NCBI RefSeq assembly: GCF_049943335.1
Contig: NZ_JBNFVY010000001.1
Location: 682,001 to 746,000 of the forward strand
Source of the DNA: JBNFVY01 sp049943335
GTDB lineage: Bacteria; Pseudomonadota; Alphaproteobacteria; Rhodobacterales; Rhodobacteraceae
DNA length: 64,000 nucleotides
Direction of reading: 5' to 3'
In this document: positions 36,284-44,634 of the stretch, in pieces
Layout: each line of letters starts with the position of its first letter
How positions within the stretch are numbered: the first letter of the stretch is position 1
Translations under genes and position numbers: made by a program
Notes under the pieces: model-generated
Told to the model about the DNA's origin: nothing
Seen by the model: the letters and a program-made list of their open reading frames with translations, nothing else
The model's database searches: none

Positions 36284-38614
36284 TTATTCGCCGTAGGGCA
36301 CCCAGACTGTCTTGATCTCGGTTGCTTGCGCCAGCCATTCGCGCGCGCCAATCCGGCGCTCTTGGCCGTTGTTCACCCATGTCCGTTTCAGGTTGCCTGC
36401 CGACAGACGTTCGATCTCGGCCGACACGTCGCTGGACGAAAAACTCCAAACCGCATCCACGTTCAGGTGGCTGGCCATGGTGGGCGCCAGCTCTGCGTGA
36501 TCGCCAGTCAGGATATTGACCACGCCGCCGGGCAGGTCTGAGGTATCCAGCACCTGATAAAAATCCGTCGCCGCCAGCGGAAATGGGTTTGACGCAACCA
36601 GCACGCAGGTGTTGCCCATGGCAATGGCCGGGGCCATGACATCGACCAATCCGCCCAAGGGACGCGCATCGTCGCACAGCGCGCCAATGACGCCTACGGG
36701 TTCGTTGATGGCCAACGCCAGCCCCCGCATTGGCACGGGCTTGGCGGCGTGGTCATACTTGTCGGCCCATGCGGCATAGGTGAACAGGGTTTCGATCGCA
36801 TCCTGTACTTCTTTTTTCGCCCTAGCGGCGTTGGCGCCTGTAAGATCGCGGATGCGGGATGCAAATTCGTCGGCCCGCGCCGAAAGGTTCTCGCCGATGT
36901 AATAAATCACCTGGGCGCGCAGATGGGCCGTCGCCGCGGCCCAGCCCTTGGCTGCGTGGGCGGCCTCGACGGCATTGCGCACATCTTTGCGATTGGCCAA
37001 TGCCGTATGGCCCAGAAGCTTGCCCTTGGCCGACCAGACGGGGCGCGAATAGCCGCCATCAGGCCGCGCTTGTTTGCCCCCGACATAGAGTTTCGCAGTG
37101 CGGTCCAGCGGGCCCACTTCAACACCATCCGGTTGGGGGATAGCGGCTATGGACTTGATCGGTTTCGGCTTTCCGGTCGCCTTGGTATAGGCTTGAATGC
37201 CTTCCCATCCGCCTTCGCGTCCAAACCCACTCTCACGTACACCGCCGAATCCGGCTGCGGCGTCGAACATGTTGGTGCCGTTGATCCAGACGACCCCGGC
37301 CGCCAGTTTTGGCGCGATATCCAGCGCGACGTTCAGGTTTTCGCTCCATACCGTCGCGGCCAAACCGTATCGGGTGTTGTTGGCGATCTCGACCGCTTCG
37401 GCAGGTGTGCGGAAAGTGGTGGACACCAGCACCGGGCCGAAGATTTCCTCTTGCATCAGACGGGCCGACGGCTCTGTCCCGGTAATCAGCGTGGGGGGAT
37501 AATAACAGCCCGGGGGCGCAGGGACGGGTTGGAACACCTCGCCCTGATCGTTTGCGCTGACCATGTCGGTGATGGTCTGCAACTGCACCGGATCGACCAC
37601 AGCACCCACATCGATGGACTTGTCCAGCGGGTCGCCAATGCGCAGCTTTGTCATGCGCGTTTTAAGCCGTGCATAGAAATCATCCGCGATGCTTTCCTGT
37701 ACCAACAGGCGCGAGCCGGCGCAGCAAACCTGGCCTTGATTGAACCAGATCGCATCGACCAGCCCTTCGATGGCGCTGTCTATGTCGGCGTCATCGAAAA
37801 CGATGTACGGGCTTTTGCCGCCCAGTTCGAGCGTCAGGGACTTGCCGCTTCCTGCAGTGGCTTCGCGGATGCGGCGACCGACTTCGGTTGAGCCGGTGAA
37901 AGCGATCTTGTCGACGTCCGCGTTTACCAGCGCCGCGCCCGTCTCCCCGTCGCCGGTGACGATGTTCACGACGCCCTTGGGCAGGCCTGCCTCGACGCAG
38001 ATCTGCGCAAAGAGCAGCGCCGAAAGCGATGTGTATTCCGCCGGTTTCAGCACGACCGTGTTGCCCGCCGCGATGGCCGGCGCAACCTTCCACGCCAGCA
38101 TCAGAAGCGGAAAATTCCACGGAATGATTTGCCCGCAGACCCCCAGGGGGTCGCGCCCGGGCAGTTGCTCTTCGATCAGTTGGGCGATGCCCGCGTGGTA
38201 ATAGAAATGACGCGCGACCAGCGGGATATCCACATCGCGGCTCTCGCGGATGGGTTTGCCGTTGTCCAGCGTTTCCACCACAGCCAGAAGGCGCGCGTGT
38301 TTTTGCACCAGCCGGGCAATGGCATAGAGATAGCGCGCGCGGGTGTGGCCAGGCTGTTTGGCCCATTTCGGCTGGGCGGTTCGCGCCGCCTTGACGGCTG
38401 CGTCGACGTCTTGCGCCGTTCCTTGCGAGATGCGCGCCAAGGCGTCGCCGGTCGCCGGGTTGCGGCTTTCAAAGCCGTCGGCTGGCTTGGTCATGGTCCC
38501 GTCAACAAAATGGCCGAACTTGCCGCCCTTCGCCGCGATCCAAGCCAGTGCCTCGGACGCATTTTCGGGGGCGGTGCCGTAGTCCATCGTTTCGAATATC
38601 TCTTTTACGTTCAT
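36284..38614 (-). CDS. ALDH16-type aldehyde dehydrogenase with inactive second domain
   Basis: The 776-residue protein starts at the ATG at 38612-38614 behind GAGGT. The first 480 or so residues form a complete ALDH: NAD-binding IIPWNFPLLM (163-172), catalytic Glu263 in LELGGKSP, and catalytic Cys297 in NQGQVCCAG. The remaining residues are a second, partial ALDH domain (INEPVGVIGALCDD) that lacks both the ELGGK and GQxC motifs. This is the ALDH16 design, described structurally for a Loktanella enzyme. It lies 16 bases after deoC, so acetaldehyde oxidation is a sensible role. Confidence 0.88.
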   Translation of the reverse strand: MNVKEIFETMDYGTAPENASEALAWIAAKGGKFGHFVDGTMTKPADGFESRNPATGDALARISQGTAQDVDAAVKAARTAQPKWAKQPGHTRARYLYAIARLVQKHARLLAVVETLDNGKPIRESRDVDIPLVARHFYYHAGIAQLIEEQLPGRDPLGVCGQIIPWNFPLLMLAWKVAPAIAAGNTVVLKPAEYTSLSALLFAQICVEAGLPKGVVNIVTGDGETGAALVNADVDKIAFTGSTEVGRRIREATAGSGKSLTLELGGKSPYIVFDDADIDSAIEGLVDAIWFNQGQVCCAGSRLLVQESIADDFYARLKTRMTKLRIGDPLDKSIDVGAVVDPVQLQTITDMVSANDQGEVFQPVPAPPGCYYPPTLITGTEPSARLMQEEIFGPVLVSTTFRTPAEAVEIANNTRYGLAATVWSENLNVALDIAPKLAAGVVWINGTNMFDAAAGFGGVRESGFGREGGWEGIQAYTKATGKPKPIKSIAAIPQPDGVEVGPLDRTAKLYVGGKQARPDGGYSRPVWSAKGKLLGHTALANRKDVRNAVEAAHAAKGWAAATAHLRAQVIYYIGENLSARADEFASRIRDLTGANAARAKKEVQDAIETLFTYAAWADKYDHAAKPVPMRGLALAINEPVGVIGALCDDARPLGGLVDVMAPAIAMGNTCVLVASNPFPLAATDFYQVLDTSDLPGGVVNILTGDHAELAPTMASHLNVDAVWSFSSSDVSAEIERLSAGNLKRTWVNNGQERRIGAREWLAQATEIKTVWVPYGE

Positions 38615-38630
38615 TTTGACCTCGGAAACC

Positions 38631-39629
38631 TCAGCCCATGGGGTGGCGGTAAGCGGCGGAATAGGCGCCGGTGATATGGTGTTCCAACTGCCGTTCGATA
38701 TCGCCCAGCAACGACGACGCCCCGAACCGGAACAGATGCGGGTCCAGCCATGGGTCCCCCAGCTCTTCCTTGACCAACGCAAGGTAGGTCAGCGCGTCCT
38801 TGGCCTTTGAAATGCCCCCTGCCGGCTTGTAGCCCACGCGGATGCCGGTGCGGGCATGATATTCACGGATTGCGCGCATCATCACCAGGCTGACGGGCAG
38901 GGTGGCATTGACGGGTTCCTTCCCGGTCGAAGTCTTGATGAAGTCTGCCCCGGCCATCATACACACAAGCGAGGCCCGGGCGACATTGCGCAGGGTTCCA
39001 AGCTCGCCCGTGGCCAAAATCGCCTTCACGTGTGCTTCGCCGCAGGCGGCGCGAAATTCGCACATTTCGTCGTAGAGCGCCTGCCAGTTGCCGGTCAACA
39101 CATGCCGCCGGGAAATCACGATGTCGATTTCCTGCGCGCCGGCCATCACGCTTTCACCGATCTCGGCGACGCGCAAATGGAACGGGGACAGACCGGCGGG
39201 AAACCCGGTGCTGACGGCGGCGACGGGAATGCCCGTACCGCGCAGCGCGTCCACCGCCGTTTTGGCCATATCGTGATAAACGCACACGGCGCCGGTGGTG
39301 ATGCCGGGCATCCCAAGCGCGTCCAGCAAATCGGTGCGGACGGGATGGGCGGCCTTCGCGCAAAGGCGCCGTACCCGGCCTGGCGTATCATCGCCCGACA
39401 GGGTGGTCAGGTCGATCATGGTGATGGCCTTCAAGAGCCAAGCGGCCTGATAATCCTTCTTGACCGAGCGCCGGGCGCCGATGGTGGCTGCGCGACGTTC
39501 AATGGCGGATTTGTTGGCCTGCGCGCGCCGCACCCACGCCATATCCAGCGGAATCGTTTCGTTGCGCGGCGCATGCACTTGGGGCAGACCGGCAGTGGTT
39601 GTCGAATTGGTCGCTAGCTTGGTGCTCAC
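38631..39629 (-). CDS. deoC: Deoxyribose-phosphate aldolase
   Basis: The 332-residue protein starts at GTG 39627-39629, behind GGGAG. It belongs to the longer DeoC group. The Schiff-base lysine is in DFIKTSTGKEPVNATLP, the second conserved lysine in RVGYKPAGGISKAKDAL, and the CVYHDMAK region is kept. DeoC cleaves 2-deoxyribose-5-phosphate to acetaldehyde and glyceraldehyde-3-phosphate in nucleoside catabolism. The ALDH16 gene follows in the same operon and an AraC-type gene lies upstream in the same direction. Confidence 0.93.
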   Translation of the reverse strand: MSTKLATNSTTTAGLPQVHAPRNETIPLDMAWVRRAQANKSAIERRAATIGARRSVKKDYQAAWLLKAITMIDLTTLSGDDTPGRVRRLCAKAAHPVRTDLLDALGMPGITTGAVCVYHDMAKTAVDALRGTGIPVAAVSTGFPAGLSPFHLRVAEIGESVMAGAQEIDIVISRRHVLTGNWQALYDEMCEFRAACGEAHVKAILATGELGTLRNVARASLVCMMAGADFIKTSTGKEPVNATLPVSLVMMRAIREYHARTGIRVGYKPAGGISKAKDALTYLALVKEELGDPWLDPHLFRFGASSLLGDIERQLEHHITGAYSAAYRHPMG

Positions 39630-39701
39630 GGGCGCTCTCCCTCGGATTGCAGTGCGCAGGGTTGCACCGAATGCGCTGCCTGGCAAGGTTTTACCGAATG
39701 G

Positions 39702-40535
39702 TCAAATGGGTTGCACGATTCCTTTTTGATGCGACATCCGGAACTGACGGGGGGTGACGTTGAACTGCGCGCGAAACAGACGGTGGAAATGGCTCATGTT
39801 GGTGATGCCGCATTCTGCCGCGATCTCGGCCAGCGTGTCGCCGGTTCCGGCCAACTGCCGTGCCGCGTGGTCCATCCGGATGCGGTTGACATAGTCCGAC
39901 GGGGTTTGCCCAAGGTATTTCTGCATCGTGCGGCTTACGTGAGCATGGGCCTTGCCACTCGCGCGCGCCAGACCGGCCGATCCATCGCGGAAAACGTCTG
40001 GGTCGCGGGCTGCTACGCAGGCGCGGACCAACCAGTCAGGAGCATCTTGCGGCAGCTGCGGGTCTTCAACATCCAGTTCGGCGAGCAGCGCCAACAAGAA
40101 GGCCTCTATATGTAAAGCAGTGCGAGGTGCCCGTTCCAGCGCGACGGCCCTGTGCGACAAGTCGGACAGGCGCCGGATGTCACGGTGTACACGGTGCGGG
40201 GCTTGTCCCCAGAAAAAGCGTTTCTGAAACCCGTGTGCCGCAATACGGTCAACAACACCGGCGCTCACGACGATATTCACCAGATGCGGCTCTTCCCCGA
40301 CGCCCTGGACAGCATGGGCCACGCCTGGCGGGACAAACACAAGGTCGCCTTCCTGCAGCATCTCGCGCGTGTCGGCGTAATAATGCCTGGCCCGGCCGTT
40401 GTGCAGCCAAAACACTTCGTACAGGGTATGATGATGCAGGGCCTTGGGACGCGCCGTATCCAAGACCGCGCGGGTGAAATGAAATGCGGCATCCGGACCG
40501 ACAATCGCGTCGCTATTGATTTCGACATATTTCAT
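39702..40535 (-). CDS. AraC-family transcriptional regulator with cupin sensor domain
   Basis: The 277-residue protein starts at the ATG at 40533-40535. Its N-terminal AraC-binding cupin (HHHTLYEVFWLHNGRARHYY; GDLVFVPPGVAHAVQG) precedes two HTH motifs at the C-terminus (GLARASGKAHAHVSRTMQKY; TLAEIAAECGITNMSHFHRLFR). It is upstream of deoC/ALDH16 in the same direction, 72 bases away, and is the likely regulator of that pair. Two nested inverted repeats lie directly before its start, suggesting autoregulation. The ligand is unknown. Confidence 0.87.
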   Translation of the reverse strand: MKYVEINSDAIVGPDAAFHFTRAVLDTARPKALHHHTLYEVFWLHNGRARHYYADTREMLQEGDLVFVPPGVAHAVQGVGEEPHLVNIVVSAGVVDRIAAHGFQKRFFWGQAPHRVHRDIRRLSDLSHRAVALERAPRTALHIEAFLLALLAELDVEDPQLPQDAPDWLVRACVAARDPDVFRDGSAGLARASGKAHAHVSRTMQKYLGQTPSDYVNRIRMDHAARQLAGTGDTLAEIAAECGITNMSHFHRLFRAQFNVTPRQFRMSHQKGIVQPI

Positions 40536-40540
40536 GTCAT

Positions 40541-40572
40541 CACAATAGCACATATTGCTATCCGATATTGTG
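40541..40572. promoter_or_regulatory. Nested inverted repeats at the AraC-type regulator start
   Basis: Two dyads nest here: ATAGCA (40545-40550) with TGCTAT (40556-40561), and CACAATA (40541-40547) with TATTGTG (40566-40572). All arms are perfect. The position just upstream of the regulator's start codon fits an operator. Confidence 0.5.
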
Positions 40573-40681
40573 ACAAAATGGCAAATACTGCACATTTCTA
40601 AGCCTTCACGCCAGTTACCCCGCCCCGACGTGACATTTGCCAAAAAAGGGGGCATCCATGGGACAAAGAAAAGGGAATCGC

Positions 40682-41359
40682 ATGACCTTCGACCGCTCGC
40701 TGAAAATCGCTCCTTCGATCCTGTCCGCTGATTTTGCCAACTTTGGCGCCGAAATTCGCGCGATCGAGGATCAGGGGGCCGACTGGGTCCACGTCGATGT
40801 GATGGACGGTCACTTTGTCCCAAATCTGACCTTTGGCCCCCCCGCCGTCAAAGCGTTCCGTCCGCATGTAAAAACAGTGATGGACGTGCATCTGATGATC
40901 GCGCCGGTCGATCCTTATATCGACGCCTACGCCGCCGCCGGGGCCGATATCCTGACAGCGCATGTCGAAGCCGGCCCGCATATTCATCGCACGCTGCAGG
41001 CGATCCGTGGGGCCGGAATGAAGGCTGGGTTGGCGCTGAATCCCGGCACGCCTGCGCACGCGGCTGCGCCGTTGCTGGATATGGTCGACTTGGTCTGCGT
41101 GATGACGGTAAACCCCGGATTTGGCGGACAAAAATTCATCCATAGTTGCGTGGAAAAGGTGCGGGACCTGCGCGCCATGATTGGTGATCGCCCGGTCCAT
41201 ATCGAAATCGACGGTGGCGTCGACCCGACCACAGCACCGCTCGTGGTGGCCGCCGGTGCTGACGTGCTTGTCGCCGGATCGGCTGTCTTCAAAGGCGGCT
41301 CGGTTGACGCGCCGGACGTCTACGGCGCGAATATGAAGGCCATTCGCGAATCCGTCTGA
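40682..41359 (+). CDS. rpe: Ribulose-phosphate 3-epimerase
   Basis: The 225-residue protein from ATG 40682 (AAGGGA upstream) starts MTFDRSLKIAPSILSADF. TIM-barrel metal and active-site stretches are complete: HVDVMDGHFVPNLTFGP, DVHLMI, MTVNPGFGGQKFI, IEIDGGV. It interconverts ribulose-5-phosphate and xylulose-5-phosphate in the pentose phosphate pathway. An upstream ATG at 40658 with GGGGG nearby would add 8 residues; the shorter form matches family length better. A terminator-like stem lies about 100 bases downstream. Confidence 0.94.
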   Translation: MTFDRSLKIAPSILSADFANFGAEIRAIEDQGADWVHVDVMDGHFVPNLTFGPPAVKAFRPHVKTVMDVHLMIAPVDPYIDAYAAAGADILTAHVEAGPHIHRTLQAIRGAGMKAGLALNPGTPAHAAAPLLDMVDLVCVMTVNPGFGGQKFIHSCVEKVRDLRAMIGDRPVHIEIDGGVDPTTAPLVVAAGADVLVAGSAVFKGGSVDAPDVYGANMKAIRESV

Positions 41360-41459
41360 TCCGCGAACGGCCCTTTCGTTTTCCTGCGCTCAACGCCCTG
41401 CAGGACGCTTGGTTTTTTGCGCCATTTCGGGGGGCATCGGCTTTGCAGCGCAACAAATG

Positions 41460-41486
41460 GCGCACGGGTCAAACCGGTGCGCTTTT
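41460..41486 (+). terminator. Terminator after rpe
   Basis: GCGCAC (41460-41465) pairs with GTGCGC (41477-41482), extended by further pairs across one mismatch, and is followed by TTTT at 41483-41486. It lies in the otherwise empty 316-base gap 41360-41675, in which I see no gene. Confidence 0.6.
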
Positions 41487-41675
41487 GGCCCGGTCGAACA
41501 ACTTTGCCGTCCATGGGGCATGGTCGTGACAGTGCAAAAACGAATGTCATTCGCTGCACCTGACGCCGCCTGCCAAATCGCTACGCAAGCTTCGGTATTC
41601 GCGGTGTCTTTTGGCCGCGCCGCCCGTCCGGTATGTCCGGTATGGTGGATTTGTCCGTCACGCCATCGCGACGTT

Positions 41676-42101
41676 CTAAGACGAACGATCCAGCACGGCC
41701 ATGGTCAGGCGCGAAACGCAAATCAAACGTCCAGAATCGTCGGTGATATCAATGTTCCATACCTGCGAGCGGCGCCCGATGTGCAAAGGGCGCGCGGTGC
41801 CCGTCACCGTGCCCTTGGATACACCACGCAAGTGGTTTGCATTGATTTCCTGCCCAACGCAGATATGACCCGGGGGCGCTGCCAGGTTGGCGGCAACCGA
41901 TCCCACGGTTTCAGCCAGTAGGGCCGAGGCGCCACCGTGCAGCAGCCCCATGGGCTGATGGGTGCGCTTTTCTACGGGCATCGTTGCGGCAATGTAATCG
42001 TCGCCGAAATCGGTTACCCGGATGCCCAGCACGTCTTGTGCCAAACCTGTGCTTTCCGTGTTGATTTCGTCCACGGTGAACGGTTTCTTCCAAATTGTCA
42101 T
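41676..42101 (-). CDS. PaaI-family hotdog thioesterase
   Basis: The 141-residue protein has the hotdog-fold thioesterase signature: MGLLHGGASALLAETVGSVA around the active-site region, then VGQEINANHLRGV and the C-terminal strand ICVSRLTMAVLD. It is the usual length for PaaI/YbdB-like acyl-CoA thioesterases. The acyl group is not known. It stands 29 bases downstream of luxR in the same direction and might be cotranscribed. Confidence 0.88.
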   Translation of the reverse strand: MTIWKKPFTVDEINTESTGLAQDVLGIRVTDFGDDYIAATMPVEKRTHQPMGLLHGGASALLAETVGSVAANLAAPPGHICVGQEINANHLRGVSKGTVTGTARPLHIGRRSQVWNIDITDDSGRLICVSRLTMAVLDRSS

Positions 42102-42130
42102 TGAGGTCCTTGTCGTGCCTGATGTGCTAT

Positions 42131-42757
42131 TCAGATCAGTTTTTCGGCTAATGCGATACTGACGGCATGGGTGGTGTTACGGGCGTTCAGCTTTTCCTTT
42201 ACGCGCGAGAGGCGGAGTTTCACCGTCGGTTCGGCTACACCCAGTTTGGCAGCCATTTTCTTTTGCGACAAGCCGTCAGCTGCCAGACTCAAGGTGGCTA
42301 TTTCTTCGACTGACAGGGTGTTTTCAAATGTGCTGTCGGAAAGCTTCTGAAGCGTGTTCAGGCAGGTGTTCAACTCGTCGTCTGCAAATTCACGGTCCGT
42401 CCGTGCGATCGACAAAAGCGAACGTCGACCGTTCCCCTTGGCCGAAATGGTCGCGCCGTAATTCAAACCATGCGCCGCGGCCCGCTTGAAGATCGGACTG
42501 GCCCGGTTCAGGGGCACCTCGCTCCAGCGGCAAGTGCCGGTCTTGCTCATGCTCCAGTACAGCATCGGATCAATGAACATATAATTGCGTGCTTCGTATT
42601 CGTTCTGCCATGATGGCGGGTAGGTCGAATGAAAGTACTCGGGGCCGCGCACGGTCACGTTAAGGCCCAGCATATAGCCGGACGCCGAGAGATATTCGAG
42701 CAAGCCGAGTTGCTTGTCGAACCGATGCGGCAGTTCTTTGTAAATCTGGTTCGCCAT
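42131..42757 (-). CDS. LuxR-family autoinducer-binding regulator
   Basis: The 208-residue protein pairs an autoinducer-binding domain with a C-terminal LuxR HTH (LSLAADGLSQKKMAAKLGVA, then EPTVKLRLSRVKEKL). The pocket residues of AHL receptors are all present: Trp50, Tyr54, Asp63, Pro64 and Trp78 (equivalent to Trp57, Tyr61, Asp70, Pro71 and Trp85 in TraR). A true AHL receptor is therefore likely, and the luxI gene lies 285 bases away, divergent. Confidence 0.9.
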   Translation of the reverse strand: MANQIYKELPHRFDKQLGLLEYLSASGYMLGLNVTVRGPEYFHSTYPPSWQNEYEARNYMFIDPMLYWSMSKTGTCRWSEVPLNRASPIFKRAAAHGLNYGATISAKGNGRRSLLSIARTDREFADDELNTCLNTLQKLSDSTFENTLSVEEIATLSLAADGLSQKKMAAKLGVAEPTVKLRLSRVKEKLNARNTTHAVSIALAEKLI

Positions 42758-42841
42758 GGCTCTATACTTTTAGATAGTTCTTTTCGGTAGGGAGTGCCAG
42801 TTTTTCTTCACGCCTAAGTTGTGGTGCGGCATGTTTCTTGA

Positions 42842-43045
42842 ATGAAACGCTCTGACGATATTCAAGAATTTGAACTGACCGAAGATATGGTCCAATCGCT
42901 CTTCGTCTATTTTGACGAATTTGCCGAAGACGGGGTCCTGCGGGTCGAAAAGAACGAGATCGGGCTCTGGTTCGTTTCGTCGAAACGCCGCGCGTTTCTG
43001 GGTCTGGCGAGGTTGCCGGAAGTAAAACGTAGGTGGGTTGTATGA
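42842..43045 (+). CDS. Small protein between luxR and luxI
   Basis: The 67-residue protein starts MKRSDDIQEFELTEDMVQSL and is acidic at the N-terminus and basic at the C-terminus (SSKRRAFLGLARLPEVKRRW). There is no signal, membrane helix or family I recognise, and no strong ribosome site before the ATG. Its stop overlaps the luxI start by 4 bases (ATGA), so luxI translation probably depends on this gene. It may modulate the quorum-sensing circuit or act as a translated leader. Confidence 0.65.
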   Translation: MKRSDDIQEFELTEDMVQSLFVYFDEFAEDGVLRVEKNEIGLWFVSSKRRAFLGLARLPEVKRRWVV

Positions 43046-43626
43046 AAGATGGATCGGCGCTCGAAGATTGTCAGATCGAGATCGTCAGATATCCGGGAAA
43101 TATGGATAAGTGGAACTTGGTGAAGGCTTTTCTGCGACTTCGGACAAATGTGTTCGTCGATCAGATGAGTTGGAACCTGCATGTCCACGATGGTTTGGAA
43201 TTCGAGCAATACGACACGCTGGCGGCGGTCTATGTCATCGCCCACCAGCACGGCAAAGTTGTCGGCGGGGCGCGGTTGCTCCGGACCGACAACAAGAGCG
43301 GTATCTATGGATATATGATCCGCGACGCCTACCTGGGGCGACTGGAGGGTCTGCCGCGCGAGTTGTGCGAAGAAGAACCACCCTTTGATCGCGACACGTG
43401 GGAGTTGACCCGCTTTATTGCGACAACCGGCGCCGCGTGCAGCCGCGGGATTTTAATGCAGGCGAATGATTTCTTGCGCAGTCAAAATGCGAAGAAATGC
43501 CTGTTTCTCGGCCCCCCGGCATTCATGCGTATGGCCAAATTCATGCGTTTCGCGCCGCGGCCCCTAGGGCCAGTGTCAGCCAATCAAGACGGCCGTTTTC
43601 TCGCCTTTGAATGCGCCGTAATCTAG
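43042..43626 (+). CDS. Acyl-homoserine-lactone synthase (LuxI family)
   Basis: The 194-residue protein from ATG 43042 aligns with LuxI residue by residue: Arg34, Phe38, Trp44, Glu53, Asp58, Arg78, Glu121 and Arg124 match the conserved set. The one change is Glu55 where Asp45 is usual (EFEQYD). It makes an acyl-homoserine lactone from S-adenosylmethionine and acyl-ACP; the chain length cannot be told. A GTG at 43033 would add three residues, but the ATGA overlap with the small upstream gene is the better start. Confidence 0.92.
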   Translation: MKDGSALEDCQIEIVRYPGNMDKWNLVKAFLRLRTNVFVDQMSWNLHVHDGLEFEQYDTLAAVYVIAHQHGKVVGGARLLRTDNKSGIYGYMIRDAYLGRLEGLPRELCEEEPPFDRDTWELTRFIATTGAACSRGILMQANDFLRSQNAKKCLFLGPPAFMRMAKFMRFAPRPLGPVSANQDGRFLAFECAVI

Positions 43627-44070
43627 CGGCAAACGCGCATCCTGCCGGAAATCCGATCGCGGGTGCTACAATCGGCCGGCGTGGAAATCGCTCAACCCAC
43701 TTGGGTCACGCCAGAGGGGCACTGGCAACTTTTCCCCGATGATCAACCCAAGGAAAGAAGCCTGAGAATTTGACCAGCGAAAATGCGGCGCGCTGGCGGA
43801 TACGCAAGCGCCGGGTTTCGAGTGTCTTTCGTTCGATCCGTTCGCTTTTTTTTTGAATGGCATCGTCTTGGCCGTAGCGCACTTCAGAGGGTTCGGCGTT
43901 TCTCGCGCGCTTAAGGTGGCGACGTCGCACTGGCTCTAGGGCAGGGTGGTGAACTTGCCGCAAGATGTCTGGCGCGGGGGCGAGCCCTTATTGCCTGCAA
44001 AGCAGAATCGACCGGTTACATTGCGTTGCCGGCGCTGTAGATTGCCAAGGCTTCCAACGCCCAAGTGGCG
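43627..44070. other. Gap after luxI
   Basis: There is no gene with a start, ribosome site and recognisable family. Short minus-strand frames around 43666-43963 are basic and low in familiar motifs; a decayed accessory gene is possible but I cannot support it. A T9 run lies near 43846-43854. Confidence 0.35.
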
Positions 44071-44466
44071 CTATTCTGTGGTTTGCCCATCAAAATGTTC
44101 GTGGGATGCGTCGGCTTCGGCCTTTGTCTTGTGAATAGTGCCGTCGATGTGTTCGGGTGGCCCGTAGATCGTATAAAGGCGCAACGGTTCCGACCCTGTA
44201 TTGATGACATTGTGTTTGGCCCCTGCAGGAACGATGACACCGTCATCGGCTTTCACTTGATCGGCGACATCGTCGATCCAGACCTCGCCGCTACCCGTTT
44301 CGAACCGAAAGAACTGATCGCGATCTTCGTGAACCTCTTCGCCGATCTCTTCGCCCGGTTTGAGTGACATGAGAACCAGTTGAATATTCTTGCCAGTGTA
44401 AAGAACCTGGCGGAAGTTGTCGTTTTCTTCGGTCAGTTTCTCGATGTCGTCTGCAAAACCCTTCAT
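44071..44466 (-). CDS. Cupin domain protein
   Basis: The 131-residue protein starts MKGFADDIEKLTEENDNFRQ at the ATG 44464-44466 with AGGAG 9 bases upstream. The cupin motifs are PGEEIGEEVHEDRDQFF with G(S)GEVWIDD, and later DGVIVPAGAKHNVINTG. A longer frame to 44568 would start inside an FNR-type box, so it is rejected. Single-domain cupins of this type bind a metal and often act in stress or sugar metabolism; the role here is unknown. It is divergent from the stress-type gene at 44635. Confidence 0.87.
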   Translation of the reverse strand: MKGFADDIEKLTEENDNFRQVLYTGKNIQLVLMSLKPGEEIGEEVHEDRDQFFRFETGSGEVWIDDVADQVKADDGVIVPAGAKHNVINTGSEPLRLYTIYGPPEHIDGTIHKTKAEADASHEHFDGQTTE

Positions 44467-44553
44467 CTCGGCGATCTCCTGGTGGCGTTTTCCAAAGTGG
44501 CGCGAATCGAACTGCACCCGACTGAGATTGGTAGACCCTGGTCGCTCTAGGTC

Positions 44554-44569
44554 TTTGATCCGCATCAAA
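44554..44569. promoter_or_regulatory. FNR/FnrL-type box between cupin and stress genes
   Basis: TTGAT (44555-44559), CCGC, ATCAA (44564-44568) matches the FNR consensus TTGAT-N4-ATCAA perfectly, with one more symmetric base pair on each side. It lies 66 bases before the plus-strand gene and 88 before the minus-strand cupin start, so either or both may respond to oxygen limitation. Confidence 0.75.
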
Positions 44570-44634
44570 GCATTTAGAATTGTGAATGTGTTTCAGTGCC
44601 GGCGTACTGACCCAACCAGAAACAGGAGCCATCC

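Noticed and set aside
42758..42841. lux-box-like operator between luxR and the small gene
   Set aside because: The only symmetry, CTAT...ATAG near 42764-42779, matches in about half its positions, which is too weak to call.
43666..43963. Possible transposase fragment after luxI
   Set aside because: The short basic frames resemble no transposase motif I can name, and no terminal repeats are visible.
44071..44568. Longer form of the cupin protein
   Set aside because: Its first codons lie inside the FNR-type box; the internal ATG at 44464-44466 has AGGAG and gives the standard N-terminus.
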